Shown in pieces: positions 25,519 through 37,200 of a stretch of 64,000 nt of DNA (positions are counted from its first letter, which is position 1; each line of letters begins with the position of its first letter). This DNA is from Sweltsa coloradensis (taxonomy: Eukaryota > Arthropoda > Insecta > Plecoptera > Chloroperlidae). The stretch spans positions 124,001 through 188,000 of the forward strand of contig JAMZAV010000641.1 of the NCBI GenBank assembly GCA_024449915.1. Direction: 5' to 3'. Made by a program: the position numbers and the translations under genes. Below the pieces are notes generated by a model. It saw only the letters and a program-made list of their open reading frames with translations, did no database searches and was not told where the DNA came from.

Positions 25519-25964
25519 ATTTTAATATAATATAATATTGTGTGTGTGAGTTATTTTTCAACAATCATTTGATGAATAAGCTTCACTCATATTTTTGGGT
25601 ACTCTCGTCCCCATGCTTATTTACATTATGATGATCTTTGGCTAAATTAGCGGTTGACCACGAACGAACCAGTTTGTCATTATAAACCTGGTTTTCCACA
25701 TGTAATTTTGTTTCGTTGTACGTGCGGCCGCTACTTAAGAGTCTTCACGAGACAGACATGTACACGGCACGCCCGTAAGCACTCAAATTAAGATGTACAA
25801 CGCTCTGGAGAAAAATTTAAACTACATACGAGGATTCTAAAATGCACATGACACAGTTATTTTTGCTGAACAACATACAACAAACAGAATAGATGTATGT
25901 AATAAACCATACTATGCACCATCCATTATTAAGCGTAAAGTCAACGCGACGGGAGCAACCTCTT

Positions 25965-26232
25965 CTTGTTCCCGTTACGTTGACTTCATGCATGGTGTAT
26001 AGTATGGTTTATTACATACATCTATTCTGTTTGTTGTATGTTGTTCTGCATAAAAATATCTGTGTCTTGTGCATTTTAGAATTCACGTATGTCGTTCCAA
26101 TTTTTCTCCAGAGCGTTGTACATTTAAATTGAGTGCTTACGGGCGTGCCAAGGTCATATCTGTCTCGTGAAGACTCTTTAAGTGCCAGTGAAATGATTGT
26201 ACCGGGACGCGAACCCGTGACCTGCCGACTAT
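25965..26232 (-). mobile_element. SINE-like inverted copy abutting the sif acceptor
   Basis: 25965-26187 is the inverted complement of 25740-25955 (GTACAACGCTCTGGAGAAAA, AACAGAATAGATGTATGTAA), forming a hairpin centred near 25958. On the minus strand it is preceded by a tRNA-like head, GTCACGGGTTCGCGTCCCGG (B box, about 26199-26218). It therefore reads as a tRNA-headed SINE running leftwards with an AATAAA-containing 3' part. Its head ends 2 nt before the branch-point motif of the sif exon. Confidence 0.65.
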
Positions 26233-26233
26233 G

Positions 26234-26263
26234 CTAACTCGTCTCTCTCTCATGTTGTTCCAG
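26234..26263 (+). promoter_or_regulatory. Branch point, polypyrimidine tract and 3' splice site of the sif exon
   Basis: CTAAC at 26234-26238 matches the metazoan branch-point consensus, with the branch adenosine at 26237, 26 nt before the intron end. It is followed by a TCTCTCTCTC-type tract and TTGTTCCAG. This is a strong acceptor on the + strand and sets the start of the coding exon. A repeat with a tRNA-like B box ends immediately upstream, so the acceptor has almost no unique intron sequence in front of it. Confidence 0.75.
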
Positions 26264-26409
26264 ATGTCAGATGACGACCGGATGTCGCTGACGACCGCCG
26301 TCAGTGACGAGGAGGACGCGGAGAGTGTTCACAACTCGCCGTACCGGGCTAAGCAGACCGGGACGGCGGCGGCTTCGTTCAACTGCACGGGGGCGGTCAG
26401 GAAAGCAGG
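26264..26409 (+). CDS. sif: Internal (or first coding) exon of still life, a TIAM-family Rac GEF
   Basis: The exon is 146 nt, clearly GC-richer than its AT-rich surroundings, and bounded by a CAG acceptor and a GTAAGA donor. It encodes 48 complete codons plus two bases (GG), so it enters in phase 0 and leaves in phase 2. The peptide starts [18 protein letters not shown], is acidic and serine-rich in its first half, and ends [12 protein letters not shown]. From memory of the family, TGAVRKAG lies directly before the first PH domain of Drosophila still life and resembles the sequence before the TIAM1 PH domain; the PH domain itself would begin on the next exon, which is outside this window. Known role of the family: guanine-nucleotide exchange on Rac, acting at the membrane in synaptic growth and actin control. 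The first codon after the splice site is ATG, so it could be an internal methionine or the start of a shorter isoform; the phase-0 acceptor allows both. The family assignment rests on recalled homology, not on a search. Confidence 0.72.
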
Positions 26410-26418
26410 GTAAGAGGA
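26410..26418 (+). promoter_or_regulatory. 5' splice site (donor) of the sif exon
   Basis: The junction reads GCAGG|GTAAGAGG, with GTAAGA matching the U1 consensus from +1 to +6. It closes the exon after two bases of a glycine codon. The reading frame stays open for about 85 nt into the intron but the protein loses its family character there. Confidence 0.75.
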
Positions 26419-26589
26419 CTACTCAATTATCTTGCTCTTCTTATTTGTGCAGGGACTACACATTTGTTTCTCGCGTTCTTCGTACTAAGTGTTGCTAAAG
26501 CTGGAGTTCGATGTACTTATACCATAAATCATACTGACAAATTGAAATATTATATACAATTCAGACGTTAAAAAATCCATCCCATTTGA

Positions 26590-26640
26590 ATTGTATTAAA
26601 TATTAACTATTCTTCATACGGGAGTGTTTCCCGACTAACC
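26590..26640 (-). repeat. Short dispersed repeat with CGGGAAACACTCCCG hairpin
   Basis: CGGGAGTGTTTCCCGA at 26619-26634 is the exact reverse complement of 10065-10080. The sequence to its left (TTGAATTGTATTAAATATTAA) resembles 5548-5577. Confidence 0.55.
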
Positions 26641-26970
26641 AAATCGAGAAATAAATTTTAAATTGTAGCAAATTCAACGAGTAGTATAAAAGAAATTTCG
26701 TAAAGCGTCGTTAAATAAATAAATACATAAATAAAAAATCAATTATTATATTTCACTAACGTATTATTTTCTTGTTTTTTAGAATATTTTAATTGTTTTC
26801 ATTTTAATTGCTAAACAACCTTCCTACACACAAAAATATATATAAATTTAATCATAAATTTTATTCGTATGCCTCACTCAGTCACTTGATACACCAACGA
26901 ATGAAGCTTTTTATTTATTTCCGGGAAATTATAATATAAATAAAATAAAATAAAGTAAATAATTCGTATT

Positions 26971-27427
26971 AAGTCTACCTACTTAGTCATATGACTGAAT
27001 TTCAGTGGGAGGCATAAACTAAAACGACCAAGCCAACCCTGTAGGCACCGACACAATCGACGAGTGAGCGATTATCAACCAAATATAGATATTTTTAATA
27101 GGAAATGTACCGATCAGTGGTATGGACAATGCGAACACTCGCGGATCAAAGCTTGAATCATTTGAACTCTGTTGTAATATGCATGATAATAAAATAAATA
27201 AATAAATAAACAAGGTTGAATCAGAAGAACTTTGAATTTATTATGAGCCTCGTTGCTAAGACGGCTCCAAGTCACCATTTACAAATTTCTAACCAAATAA
27301 CTGATAGACTTAATTAAAAATAAAAATAAATAAAAAGCAAACTTCTGCCCTTAGCGGGAACCGATTCAAACCGTGACCTTCTGCATTGTAAAGCAAAGAT
27401 GCTTACCACAAGACCAACGAGTCAAAC
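26971..27427 (-). mobile_element. tRNA-derived SINE, copy 1
   Basis: On the minus strand a tRNA-like head (TGACTCGTTGGTCTTGTGG as A box region, GTCACGGTTTGAATCGG as B box) is followed by a body containing GCCGTCTTAGCAACGAGGC and CGATTGTGTCGGTGCC, ending in AGTCATATGACTAAGTAGG. The copy at 57944-58338 matches throughout. A young AAATAAATAAATAAATAAA stretch interrupts the body at about 27190. Confidence 0.8.
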
Positions 27428-29070
27428 AATATCAATATAAGTTTTCATTAAACTTAAAAACGGCTTTAGTGATATATGATTAAAAGTTATAAGCTAAGTT
27501 TAATCGTCTCTATTCATGGTGAAAAACACACGGGCCAAAATATTCATTTATTCTATTTTTAAACGTGTCAATATTAAGATAACATACCGGATGAAGTCGA
27601 CGTTGGAAGCGTCCTCTTAAAGGATTTATCTGACTGAATCCCGAACTATCCTCGGATGCCAAAACTAAATGAACCGTTCAGTTTAACGGCGTTCGAATGT
27701 AAGGGAGGCGAAGAATTTGGCAGCGAAAATATTACCCACCGGCCCACGCCTTATGTGGGATTTATCTTGTCCCATATTCCCTGATTTGCACACGTCCCCA
27801 ATAGCTGTTACTTTTCTCGAACAGGCATAATAATTTAAAATACGTTCAAGAACATTGTAGAAGTATCAACGAACACACTCTCATCGATACGGTCCAATAA
27901 AATGGCAGAATAAAATAATAAAATAATTTTTAATATTTTGGACCAGATATAAATACTCAGCCATAATATTTCAGTTTTGGTGACAATTTTTTATTTTGAG
28001 CAACGATCCTCTGTTTATTGTTTCAAAACACCTTCTTTCGTCCTCCAAAGTGTAATAGAATATTCACTTTCCCTCATATCAAGTCTAATGATAAAGGTGA
28101 ATGAAACAGCATATAAAATAATTGTTAAAAATTTAACTTTTTACTTAGTAGTGTCCAATATTGTCCCAAAATTGATTGGCGAGATTAAAAATTGCCCAAT
28201 ATTTTCAAATGGGTTGTTTTTACATTAATATCCCTCTTTCGGCAGCCAACTTTTCTGCCGTTTGTCTTGGTATTTTTTTAAGTTGTGTTCGAAGGCGATA
28301 AATAGCCAACTTATTCTAAGAACGTAGCCTCATTAGGTAGGTAAAAAGAAGAAAGGGTGAGCCATGTTCGAAGATCGCAACTTGAATCTGATATTAGGAC
28401 ACAATTTAAAATCACTTCTTTTAAATTTCTTTTACGTAATAATTTTTTTTGAAAATGCACACCAATATCGTTATTGAAACTATACATAAAGAACCTCATG
28501 GATCCTAAACATGAAATATTTTGAAGTAAGCTTAAAAATGTGGAAAAGAGTTTTTGGGAATTTTAAAGGAAGAAGATGCAAAACGCAATGGTAATAATTC
28601 TTCAATTTTTGAACTTAACATTTACTTAAGCAAATGGAAGCCCCATTTTCTTAAATACATTATGCAAGGAGTCTAGATTTAAATCATTGTAAGTGCTTTC
28701 ACATTACGTGTCCATTATTTTACAAAGACTGACAATGATTAGGATTAAGTAACAAGTATTTTACTTCAAGGCATTTCTCCAGTCTTAAGGACTGTAAACG
28801 GGCTTGAAAAAGAGACCAGTAAAACCAGTTTTATCTTGTTGAATTATTTCGAGGTTCTTTTCTGTTTTGTTTGCACAGCATTAACCATAACGTAAATGTT
28901 TAATTATTTATGCATTGTTTAGCAATAAATTTTAGATATTTTGTTATCCGGGCTTAAAAGTGATCTCTGTTAGCGTTTTTAATAAAAATATAAATTATTG
29001 TTATGATATTTAATTCGTATGGCATAATGATTCAATGAAGATAAAAACATGTTAATTCTCGAAATGTCTT

Positions 29071-29090
29071 ACCCGGCACCTCCACCAAAA
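29071..29090 (+). repeat. CCGGCACCTCC motif, copy 5
   Basis: Reads ACCCGGCACCTCCACCAAAA. About 60-70 bases further on, AGTCTACGCTGAAGA resembles AGTCTACGCTTAAAGA downstream of copy 6, so copies 5 and 6 may belong to a local duplication of about 383 bp. Confidence 0.85.
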
Positions 29091-29452
29091 TACTAAATGC
29101 ATTTTAAAAATAAGAAATGTAACAGCTAGTCTACGCTGAAGAACACATTATTTTATAGAACATTCGTTTTTGGTAAAATCCTATTCGTTCGACTTACTAA
29201 CATCACATTTAGAATTTTTACAATATTCACTAAAACAAAAATCAGACTTTTCGAAAAATGATTTTTGGTCACAAGAGGTTTGTAAATTTTAATTAGCATC
29301 GTTATGGTATTTGAGGACTAGTTACGAAAAATCTGTAACATAAATGAAAAAAGGGTTATGTTTGAGAAATAAGGATTTAGTTACGTGTTGGAGGGTGAAA
29401 AGCAACCCTTACACTCCTGCACTCTAGACGCTGAGTGACCAATCCCAAAGTA

Positions 29453-29472
29453 ACCCGGCACCTCCACCAAAA
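29453..29472 (+). repeat. CCGGCACCTCC motif, copy 6
   Basis: Reads ACCCGGCACCTCCACCAAAA, identical to copy 5 over 20 bases, while the 40 bases before the motif differ between the two. Confidence 0.85.
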
Positions 29473-32305
29473 CACCAAAAAACTTAACAAAAACAGTAAT
29501 TCGTATTTCTTAAGTCTACGCTTAAAGATATGAATCAAATTAAAGAAAATCCTGATACTTCAGTTAAAACAACGAAGCTGTTAAACAACTGCTTCTTGCG
29601 TGTATATTTGTAATAATTCGAAAAAAAGATTTAACTTGCGATAAAAACTGAGTAATTTTCAATCACGGCATTTCGTTCACAAACACGCCTTTTTTATTAT
29701 TACAACAGTTTTGTAATCCAACATAGTCTTATATATTGTAACATGCTATCTCCAAGAATTACTAAAATGGATTTCTCTATGAAAAGCTTTTACTTTACAA
29801 GACATTTAGAACTTCATCTTCTCTAGTAATAACAATTCCGTCTAGGTTTCCGGTGAGGGGAATGAAAAAGGTAACAAAGAAACAATATTAATGATGAGGA
29901 TTAAGTAAGAAATTCTAGGAAAAAATATAATCTTATGAGGGAAGAGCATTGTGAAGATGAATTATTGTGTTCTGACAGGAAACGTTTTTCACTTGCCCCT
30001 TCTTGTCTTCTCAATGATCTTATCTTCGTCTCGTGATAAGGTCTTTGCTCTGCTATGGAAGATAAACATCAACTTCTAGAAGTTCTTTGGAATTTCATTA
30101 TGAGCATGGACGTGAATACACTCTTAAATGTTCATGAAAGGTATTCTCCTTTAATTCCGTTTTAACTTTTTGATCTTACAATGTAAAAGTTGAAATTAAG
30201 TATTGTGAGGTTTTATGAAATTGTTTGCAAATTTATCGTGTAAGAGTCAATTAAATTAACAAAATAGTGTTTTTGGATATAACACTGTAGTTAAAAAATT
30301 GTATGTGATATTTCGATCTTTTTTCAAAGGTTTTTTAAAACAGAATTTTTTAGAAAAATTAATAGCAATTAGAAGATAAGTACATACAAGCAATGATCAT
30401 AAACCATTTCTGCCAATATATATTTTATTTTTTAAACAAAATTCGTTTCAGTTGTTGTTTCCTAAGAAATATCTACAAGTTATTGTATAACTGTTTGATT
30501 TTTGCACCCGTTTGTCAAGTTAAAATATGTACATGTCTCATTCAGAACAAGTAAACAAAATATTGCTCAGTTTTAGTTATTATCTGACCATAAAATAGGC
30601 CCCCCAAAATTTTTGTGTGTTGATTTCCAAAGCATGACTAGGAGACGAAAATTATTTGTTATGTTGAAAATATATTCTATAATCACGAAATGCGCATGTC
30701 CTTTGAAACAACCTAATAAAGATTTTAGTTGAAAATTTATGGACGAAAATAGGTCCATTATGTATGTGAAATACGTTGAATTTGGTAATAGTACGATTTT
30801 TAAATTGGCATTCAATATTTAAAATAGTTGGTTAACGAAGACAAAATTTACTTGGGTGAACTATAAACCTTATTTTCGTCTTTATTTTCAATAAACAATT
30901 TTTTATCACATTCTTTGAAAACTAAACTATTTGAAATTACAAATTTTCCGATAGAAAAAAAGCCTACGTTGGAAATCCCCTTGAAAAAAGACGAAGAGTT
31001 GGCTCTCGAAGTTGATGTCCAGATTCAATAAACTGAACTCTCGTTCTTTCAATTTAAATGTCTCTGAACCAACAGCTGTTCAAGAATATTCAAGTAGCTG
31101 GCAAGAACGATGCCATTCTGTGATAAGAGATTCTAGGCCGGGACAAACTTTCTGAGCCTCTACATTATAAATGGTGAATGCACTCGATATAATTTGTTGT
31201 TCATGGAAATAAAAATAAGTGAACTAAACGTTTTCCGGCGTAACTACTCGTGAACACACACTTTTTAACTGTGATACACACTCACACACATGTTCAACTA
31301 TTATTTATCGATTTGTTTTGCACTTCTATTTTCGTAGGAATATTGAAATGTATAGAAAACATGATTAGACCAATCTTATAAATTAGAATCGGCCAAAGGG
31401 ACTTATGTAATTAAAAAAAATGTTCTTAGTTTTAAACTGTACGGAACGTGTCTTCAAATCCCGTATATATATTGGATTTTTTAATTGTTCTTTATCCACA
31501 ACTATTAACATTTATCGTCCCGAATATATAATACTAAGAGATAAGTAAATTATCAGAGACGTTATGTTTCAAACTGATCATCATCAAATACGATAAGCAA
31601 CAAATTCACTCACCTACCCAAAGATTTAAATCCTGATTTCAAATTTGAATGCTTTTTTATCGTACTTAAAACGTACTCGATTCATCACGCGTATATATGT
31701 ATGTAGTATAAATTGCCTGACTGTAAAAACGATATCTTAGGGCACAATATTTTGTTTGTTGTTATATTATAATATACTATCTTTGCATAAGTTTGATGAA
31801 TGGTCTCGAAAACAGTTTATATTTAGTGTTCTTATGACGATCGTGTTGGGTGTCTATAAGAATGAGCGTAAGTGTTTACGACGCATTTTAAATCTAAAGT
31901 GACACACGTCAAACCTGTCTCGAGTCTATAATAATAACACGCTCAGATTTCATTAGAGCTTGTCTAGACGATAGTTTATATCGGAATGACGTTTTTCTAA
32001 TTTTCCAGAGATAATGAATATTCACTGTTTTCTTTTCTAGACTAGATTGCTATAAAATTCAATTTATAATCACATTTAGTTGATTTGTTTTTTATTGTTG
32101 TGAAGGTTTTGATCTCGAAAACTGTGTGGATTTAAATTCAAAATGGCGCCTGAAGGAGCAGTTTTGATATTAGGCTTTGCGTCGGATTAGAAGTTTTTTG
32201 TTTAAATTATGGCGTTTTTGTTGTGAAATAAAGAACGACAATATACATCCATAAACGAGCTCGTTTCTCGTTCACTTATACTTATTATATGCATCACTAT
32301 TCTGC

Positions 32306-32516
32306 CTATATGACTGTCAATATTACACCGTTCTTTCAGATGGGACGTAAAACCGTTGGTCACTATGGAACTTTTCGGAAGGAGTAGGCTACGTTCCGGT
32401 ACCGGGTTTCCTTTCCTCCCTTCTATTCACCCTTCATCCTAAGTTTCATCGTCTCGAATAGCCTTGGTGCATTAATATGAGACGTGAAGCAATACAAATC
32501 AATCAATCAACTATCT
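32306..32516 (+). mobile_element. 5S-derived SINE, 5'-truncated copy 2
   Basis: TATGACTGTCAATATTACAC, GGATGGGACGTAAAACCGTT, GTAGGCTACGTTCCGGTACC and CGTCTCGAATAGCC run collinear with 42704-42937. It ends GACGTGAAGCAATACAAATC with an ATCAATCAATCA tail. The 5S-like head is absent. Confidence 0.8.
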
Positions 32517-32524
32517 GCTTGTTC

Positions 32525-32780
32525 TTCGGACCATATGTTGTGATGTCATGATTCACGCTAAAAACCGATCATGGCTTCCGATATTCATGCGTGTTTTAAT
32601 CGACATTGCGCTTCAACAAGGATGATACATAATTGTGTTTGTGACAGAGGGTAAGACGACATAACAAGCCCCCCCAGAAGACATTTTGATTCTGTCTGTA
32701 ATCTGCACCACCACTATTGAGAGCAAGGAACCTTTATTTATTTTTGCAACCTTCTAGGGACCCGGCGCCTCCACCAAAAA
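32525..32780 (+). mobile_element. Dispersed repeat ending in the CCGGCGCCTCC motif, copy L3
   Basis: Shared blocks with 61775-62016 include ATGATTCACGCTAAAAACC, TTCAACAAGGATGATAC and CCCCCCCAGAAGA, ending in ACCCGGCGCCTCCACCAAAA at 32760. It is about 250 bp and non-coding. It follows the 5S-SINE tail directly. Confidence 0.6.
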
Positions 32781-33426
32781 CGAGATTTAAAAAAATGTTT
32801 TCTTCTTCCTTTTTTGATTTCTCATACCTTGTTTGTGACATGTAGTTATCTTTAATTGTTCTATTATATTACAATTATTAAAGTGAATGAGTATTGTTAC
32901 ATACTTGATATGATATTATTATTATATATAATGTCCTCACACCAAAATGTGGAATGGACTAAGTTCAAAATAGCCACGATTGGATGGAGCTACAACAAAA
33001 CACCACGTTATCATAAATACACTATTTTGAATAACTTCCCACATTTATGGACCAAAGTTTTGTTTGGAATATGAAGCTTTGTTCCTTCAAATCGAAAACT
33101 TTTTTCTACTGAATTCTTTTATCTTTGTAATGTTATTGCTGTTACGCCATAGCTAGTTTTATCTTGAAGTATTCTTACAAGAATTTCAATGGGCTGCCAC
33201 AAGAAACATTTAATGAATCCAATAACAAACATTTCAAAATTGAATATAAATTTGTCGAACGTATAGTTTGGCTAATATTATTAGCTTTTCGTTTGAATGA
33301 CATATTATTTTTACTAGTCTCTTTTATTTATTTCGTTTTGTTCTCTATGTAGAATTTAAACCAAAGCTCCGACCAGCAATATAACAGAAAACTTCTTGTA
33401 AAACTTACATTATATTTAGGATTAAA

Positions 33427-34209
33427 CTAGGAAAACGCTTAAGTCCCGCCGCGTTGTTGGATGAGCGTAATTGGTGCACTAAGTTGCCATGTGTTACGCG
33501 GATTTTTACTGTTGTTCTGTGAAAAAATCATTAATAAGTCGAAGATTTTTTTTAAATAAATTAAATTAAATAAAAAATTAACTTTATTTTTTAATTAATC
33601 GTAATTTTTAAAAAAGAAAAAAATCGTAAAAATGAAATTTTCATAAGAAATAGTTATTCGATTGCGCTCAAATTTTACACAAATATATTAATTCATAAAA
33701 TTAAGGTTCTGTGAAAAAATCATTACAATAGGATAAAGCATGTAGGTGTTATAAGTCAAAGAATTGTTTTAAAAATGAAAAAAAAACGTAAAATTTTGAT
33801 TTTCATAAGAAATAATTTTTTGATTACGCTCAAATTTCGCACTAATATCTCAATTCATAAAATAAAGGTTCTGTGAAAAATCATTACAATCGGATAAAGC
33901 ATGTAGGAGTTATAAGTCGAAGAAATGTTTTAAAATTCGAAAAAAAAATCGTAAAATTGCGTTTTTTTATGAAAAAAAAATTTCCCGATTGCGCTCAAAA
34001 ACGTGGCAAGTTCTAAGTTCAGAGATTTTGAAGGCCTCCATAAAATTTCATCACAATCGGAGTATCGGTTTAGCCGGAATCGTGTTAACAGACACACAAA
34101 AATACAAAGAAAGAAAGAAAGAAAAAAAAAACATTCCGATTTTTTTTCCAGTGTAGTGAAATGGAATCTTCGCTTCGCTCGCTACGCTCGCTACGCTCAT
34201 CCAATAAAT
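33427..34209 (-). mobile_element. MITE with GGATGAGCGTA ends, copy B
   Basis: Reverse orientation relative to copy A at 10382-11141, and alignable over the whole element, including CGCTTAAGTCCCGCCGCG at one end and CTTCGCTTCGCTCGCTACGC at the other. About 783 bp, with small indels relative to copy A. It has no coding capacity. Confidence 0.8.
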
Positions 34210-37200
34210 CATTTTAACCGATAATCCATAGAAATACAAATTGCGATATTAAACTGGTTTCAAATTAAATATCCCTTTCAGAATACAATTGACGTTTGAT
34301 ACATTTTTATTATTTGACTGTAACTATAAAACTGTAAAATAACTGAAAGAAGAGAAATAAATCTGATGTATTCTTTTGACATTCTACAGGAGCGTACATT
34401 CATACTCACGGTTTTTTCTTCATCGCACAATTACAAATCAATGTCAAATGCAGTTGATTAATAATATGTTAAATTGCATAGCTTTACTCTTTCAAAGTAA
34501 CATTTACATTTTAATTTAAAATGAAAACTTGAGAAATAACCGTTAATTAAAATTAGGTTGTTTAAGTTGGATTTCTTTGATAGTTACTTATCAAAATAAT
34601 TTTTACTATTATTATGAAACACAAAATATAATGTTTATCAATATTTTACATTCCTAAATAGAAGTTGATTTTCTATTTAATCTTTGAGAACTTTGGTAAC
34701 GTCAGACCACTTTTTTTGGTGAGTTTTACATATTATTTACGGGTTTTTAAAGTGTATTTACGTTATTATTTACATGTTTTAAAAACACGAACATTTACGA
34801 TCACGTTTTTACACCCTCTCTAAAATAATAGATTGCCGTAATAAAAAGACACCACATTCTCGTAGTTCACTTTGATGGCGTAGACTTCCGGCGGAATTAA
34901 TCAACACTCGCCATCTCTCCCCTCACTCACAAAAAAAACACGACACAGGACAAACAAGAAAAAAGTTTCAGAAAAGACGTGGACCTAGCGATCAGCCTTG
35001 TTGAACACCCACACGACCTTTTCGCCACTCGAAATCACTAAACGAAGGTTATTTCCCTCATTTTATTCGTGATGATGTGAATGTTCGTGTATTTGTCAGG
35101 GGTGGGGGTGGCTCCGTGAAGGCGGGAGAGTAAGGGGTTAGAGAGGAGGGTGCGAGAGTGAGAGAGAGGGAAGACGATTTATCGATTCCATTTGATACAA
35201 CCTAGAGCGAGTCAGACAAACGCACGGGGCTCACGCCTTCAAACTAACGATGGGAAAAACTAACCACCATAGAGGAGAAAATACTACTGGAAATACGGTA
35301 CAAATAATCTTAAGGAAACGTAGCAGCTATGGCGAAGGTAACGACGCATTAACGACGAAAGATGAATCGTCCACTTTTAAAATGATGGCCGTGTGAGGAA
35401 CAACTCGGAAATGGCTTTGGGTTGGGCGTGTGGCACACATTCTTGGAAACAAAATTGAATAACCAAAGCGTGTGATAAAGGGGTTTGTGAAGAGGGTTTC
35501 CAGGAAATTAACAAAACACTTTTCTTTAATACTTGTTCTTATAGCATGCACATTATAGAAAAAAATCGAGGTGAGAAAATCAGGAAAAGCGACAATATTT
35601 ATAGTTATAAGATCATGGTATAAGTCGGTAGATTATACAATATTGTATATTTTGTATCCCGTTGTCGTCCTGAATTTTGTCACAAATTTAAACGATTCGT
35701 AAATATTTTTTGTCGTAAGATAACGAACTAGCTTGTGAGTTTTAATCAACATACGAAAATGCTGTATATTTTTAAATATTTAAAAAAAATTATCTAAGAC
35801 AAAAATTAGCATAAATAAAAAATAGTTCTCTTTAAGTAGTCCGCTTTGGCTCATTCGATTGGGGCGCCAGTACGAAAATCTAGGAGACCGCGGGTTTCGA
35901 ATCCCGAATAAGGTACTTTTTTTTAAATTGTCCATCACTTTATTCTATCCCCACATATTTATTTTATTTATTATTTATTATTTATTATTTATTTATTTAT
36001 CATCTCGAATAGCAATATTTCGATTATAAGAACTTTATAAGCAACAAAAATCGAATTATCATCTTCAAAATACATTAATTGAATCAATTTATAAATTTAA
36101 ATACAAAAATTAAACAAATTTGATAACAATGTATCAACTATTTATACAACACGGACGGTACGTTTACAAATTGTTCGTATTGATTCTAAAATTCACTGTT
36201 TACCCTTCGTGTAAAACTGAAGCTTTGCGAATGAGCGCTCTCCAAACCAGGCGTGTTTGAACCGTTGATGAGAGGATAAAGTTTGTTCAAATATGACAAG
36301 TGACGTAGTATTACAATCCGTGTTTTAAACGCCGCTTTACGTATCCCGTTCTACAGTTTACAAATTCCCTTTTAATGGATTAACGGTTATTGAGGGGTTT
36401 GAAAGATTACACATTCGAACGTGGAAATGCATTTTTTATGATTTTTTTCCATTTTAAGAATAAATTAATGTTCCCCTTCAAAATAAATTAAAAATTGTCT
36501 CTCTTGCAATTAAGATAACATTTTCACCAATGATAATGTATTAATTGTTATTTCATATTTATTCATTTTATGTTTAATTGTTTGAGTGTAAAAAAAACGA
36601 ACTCGGTTTTAAATTATGATTTTCATGGGATTCTGTGACATGTTTCATAAAACTTACACTAATAAACACTGGGAAGTTTTAATCAAAGATGCAATTTTGA
36701 ATGATAAACCGATCTAATAATATTCACAATTTTCGATCTTGGCGTAATAACTTTCAATATAGATGATTTATATTTTTGGAAGTAAACTCCAATTAAGATT
36801 AGAGTGTAGAACATATAATATTTACTTATCTCTTATAAAATCTTGCAAAGTTTAACACACAAAAACTTTAAAATTGAAGTGTGTTTGTTTTAATATCTCT
36901 AAAGTAACTGGAAACAGCAGTTGATGTTGAGATATTCCAATGAAGACCTACCCCCCCCCCGCCCCCCTTCTTTTTCCAAACAGGACCGGATGAAATGAAA
37001 ATAAAGTTTCAAACAGCTACAGATAAGTATCTAGTGGAAGTACGGTAGAACTTTCTCAAGAGGAATTTCTTGTAGAGTTTGATGGGGGGAGGGGGGCGTT
37101 ATCATGTCGAATATAAGACCCAGAAACATATTTTAATTGTTGCGAGTGGGTGGATAGAAATTCCGAGGAAATTGACTAAAACTTAGTTGAGTAACTTTGT

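Larger units (their letters stand above)
22907..25955. mobile_element. 2.3-kb dispersed repeat, direct copy 2, enlarged by insertions
   Basis: Collinear with copy 1 over its whole length (for example TACTTCACTGGAAGCACAAG, CATCTTCACGATTGTTTAAA and GTTGTACGTGCGGCCGCTAC in both). It is longer mainly because of an insertion at about 23470-24100 that contains a repeat 3' tail and a MITE, plus extra sequence around 25200-25420. Large parts such as 24230-24600 are nearly identical to 21350-21720, which points to recent duplication or gene conversion. Confidence 0.8.
26410..33426. other. Downstream sif intron, first part
   Basis: Apart from listed repeats it is AT-rich and non-coding. A comparatively GC-rich, apparently unique patch lies at about 27580-27820 and another at about 30960-31170, which includes CAGCTG and AGATAAG-like sites; both are candidate intronic regulatory blocks. 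No exon encoding the start of a PH domain is visible, so the next sif coding exon appears to lie beyond the window. Confidence 0.5.

Noticed and set aside
20618..25955. LTR retrotransposon with two LTRs
   Set aside because: The two copies are contiguous with no internal region, primer-binding site or polyprotein between them, so they are tandem repeats rather than LTRs.
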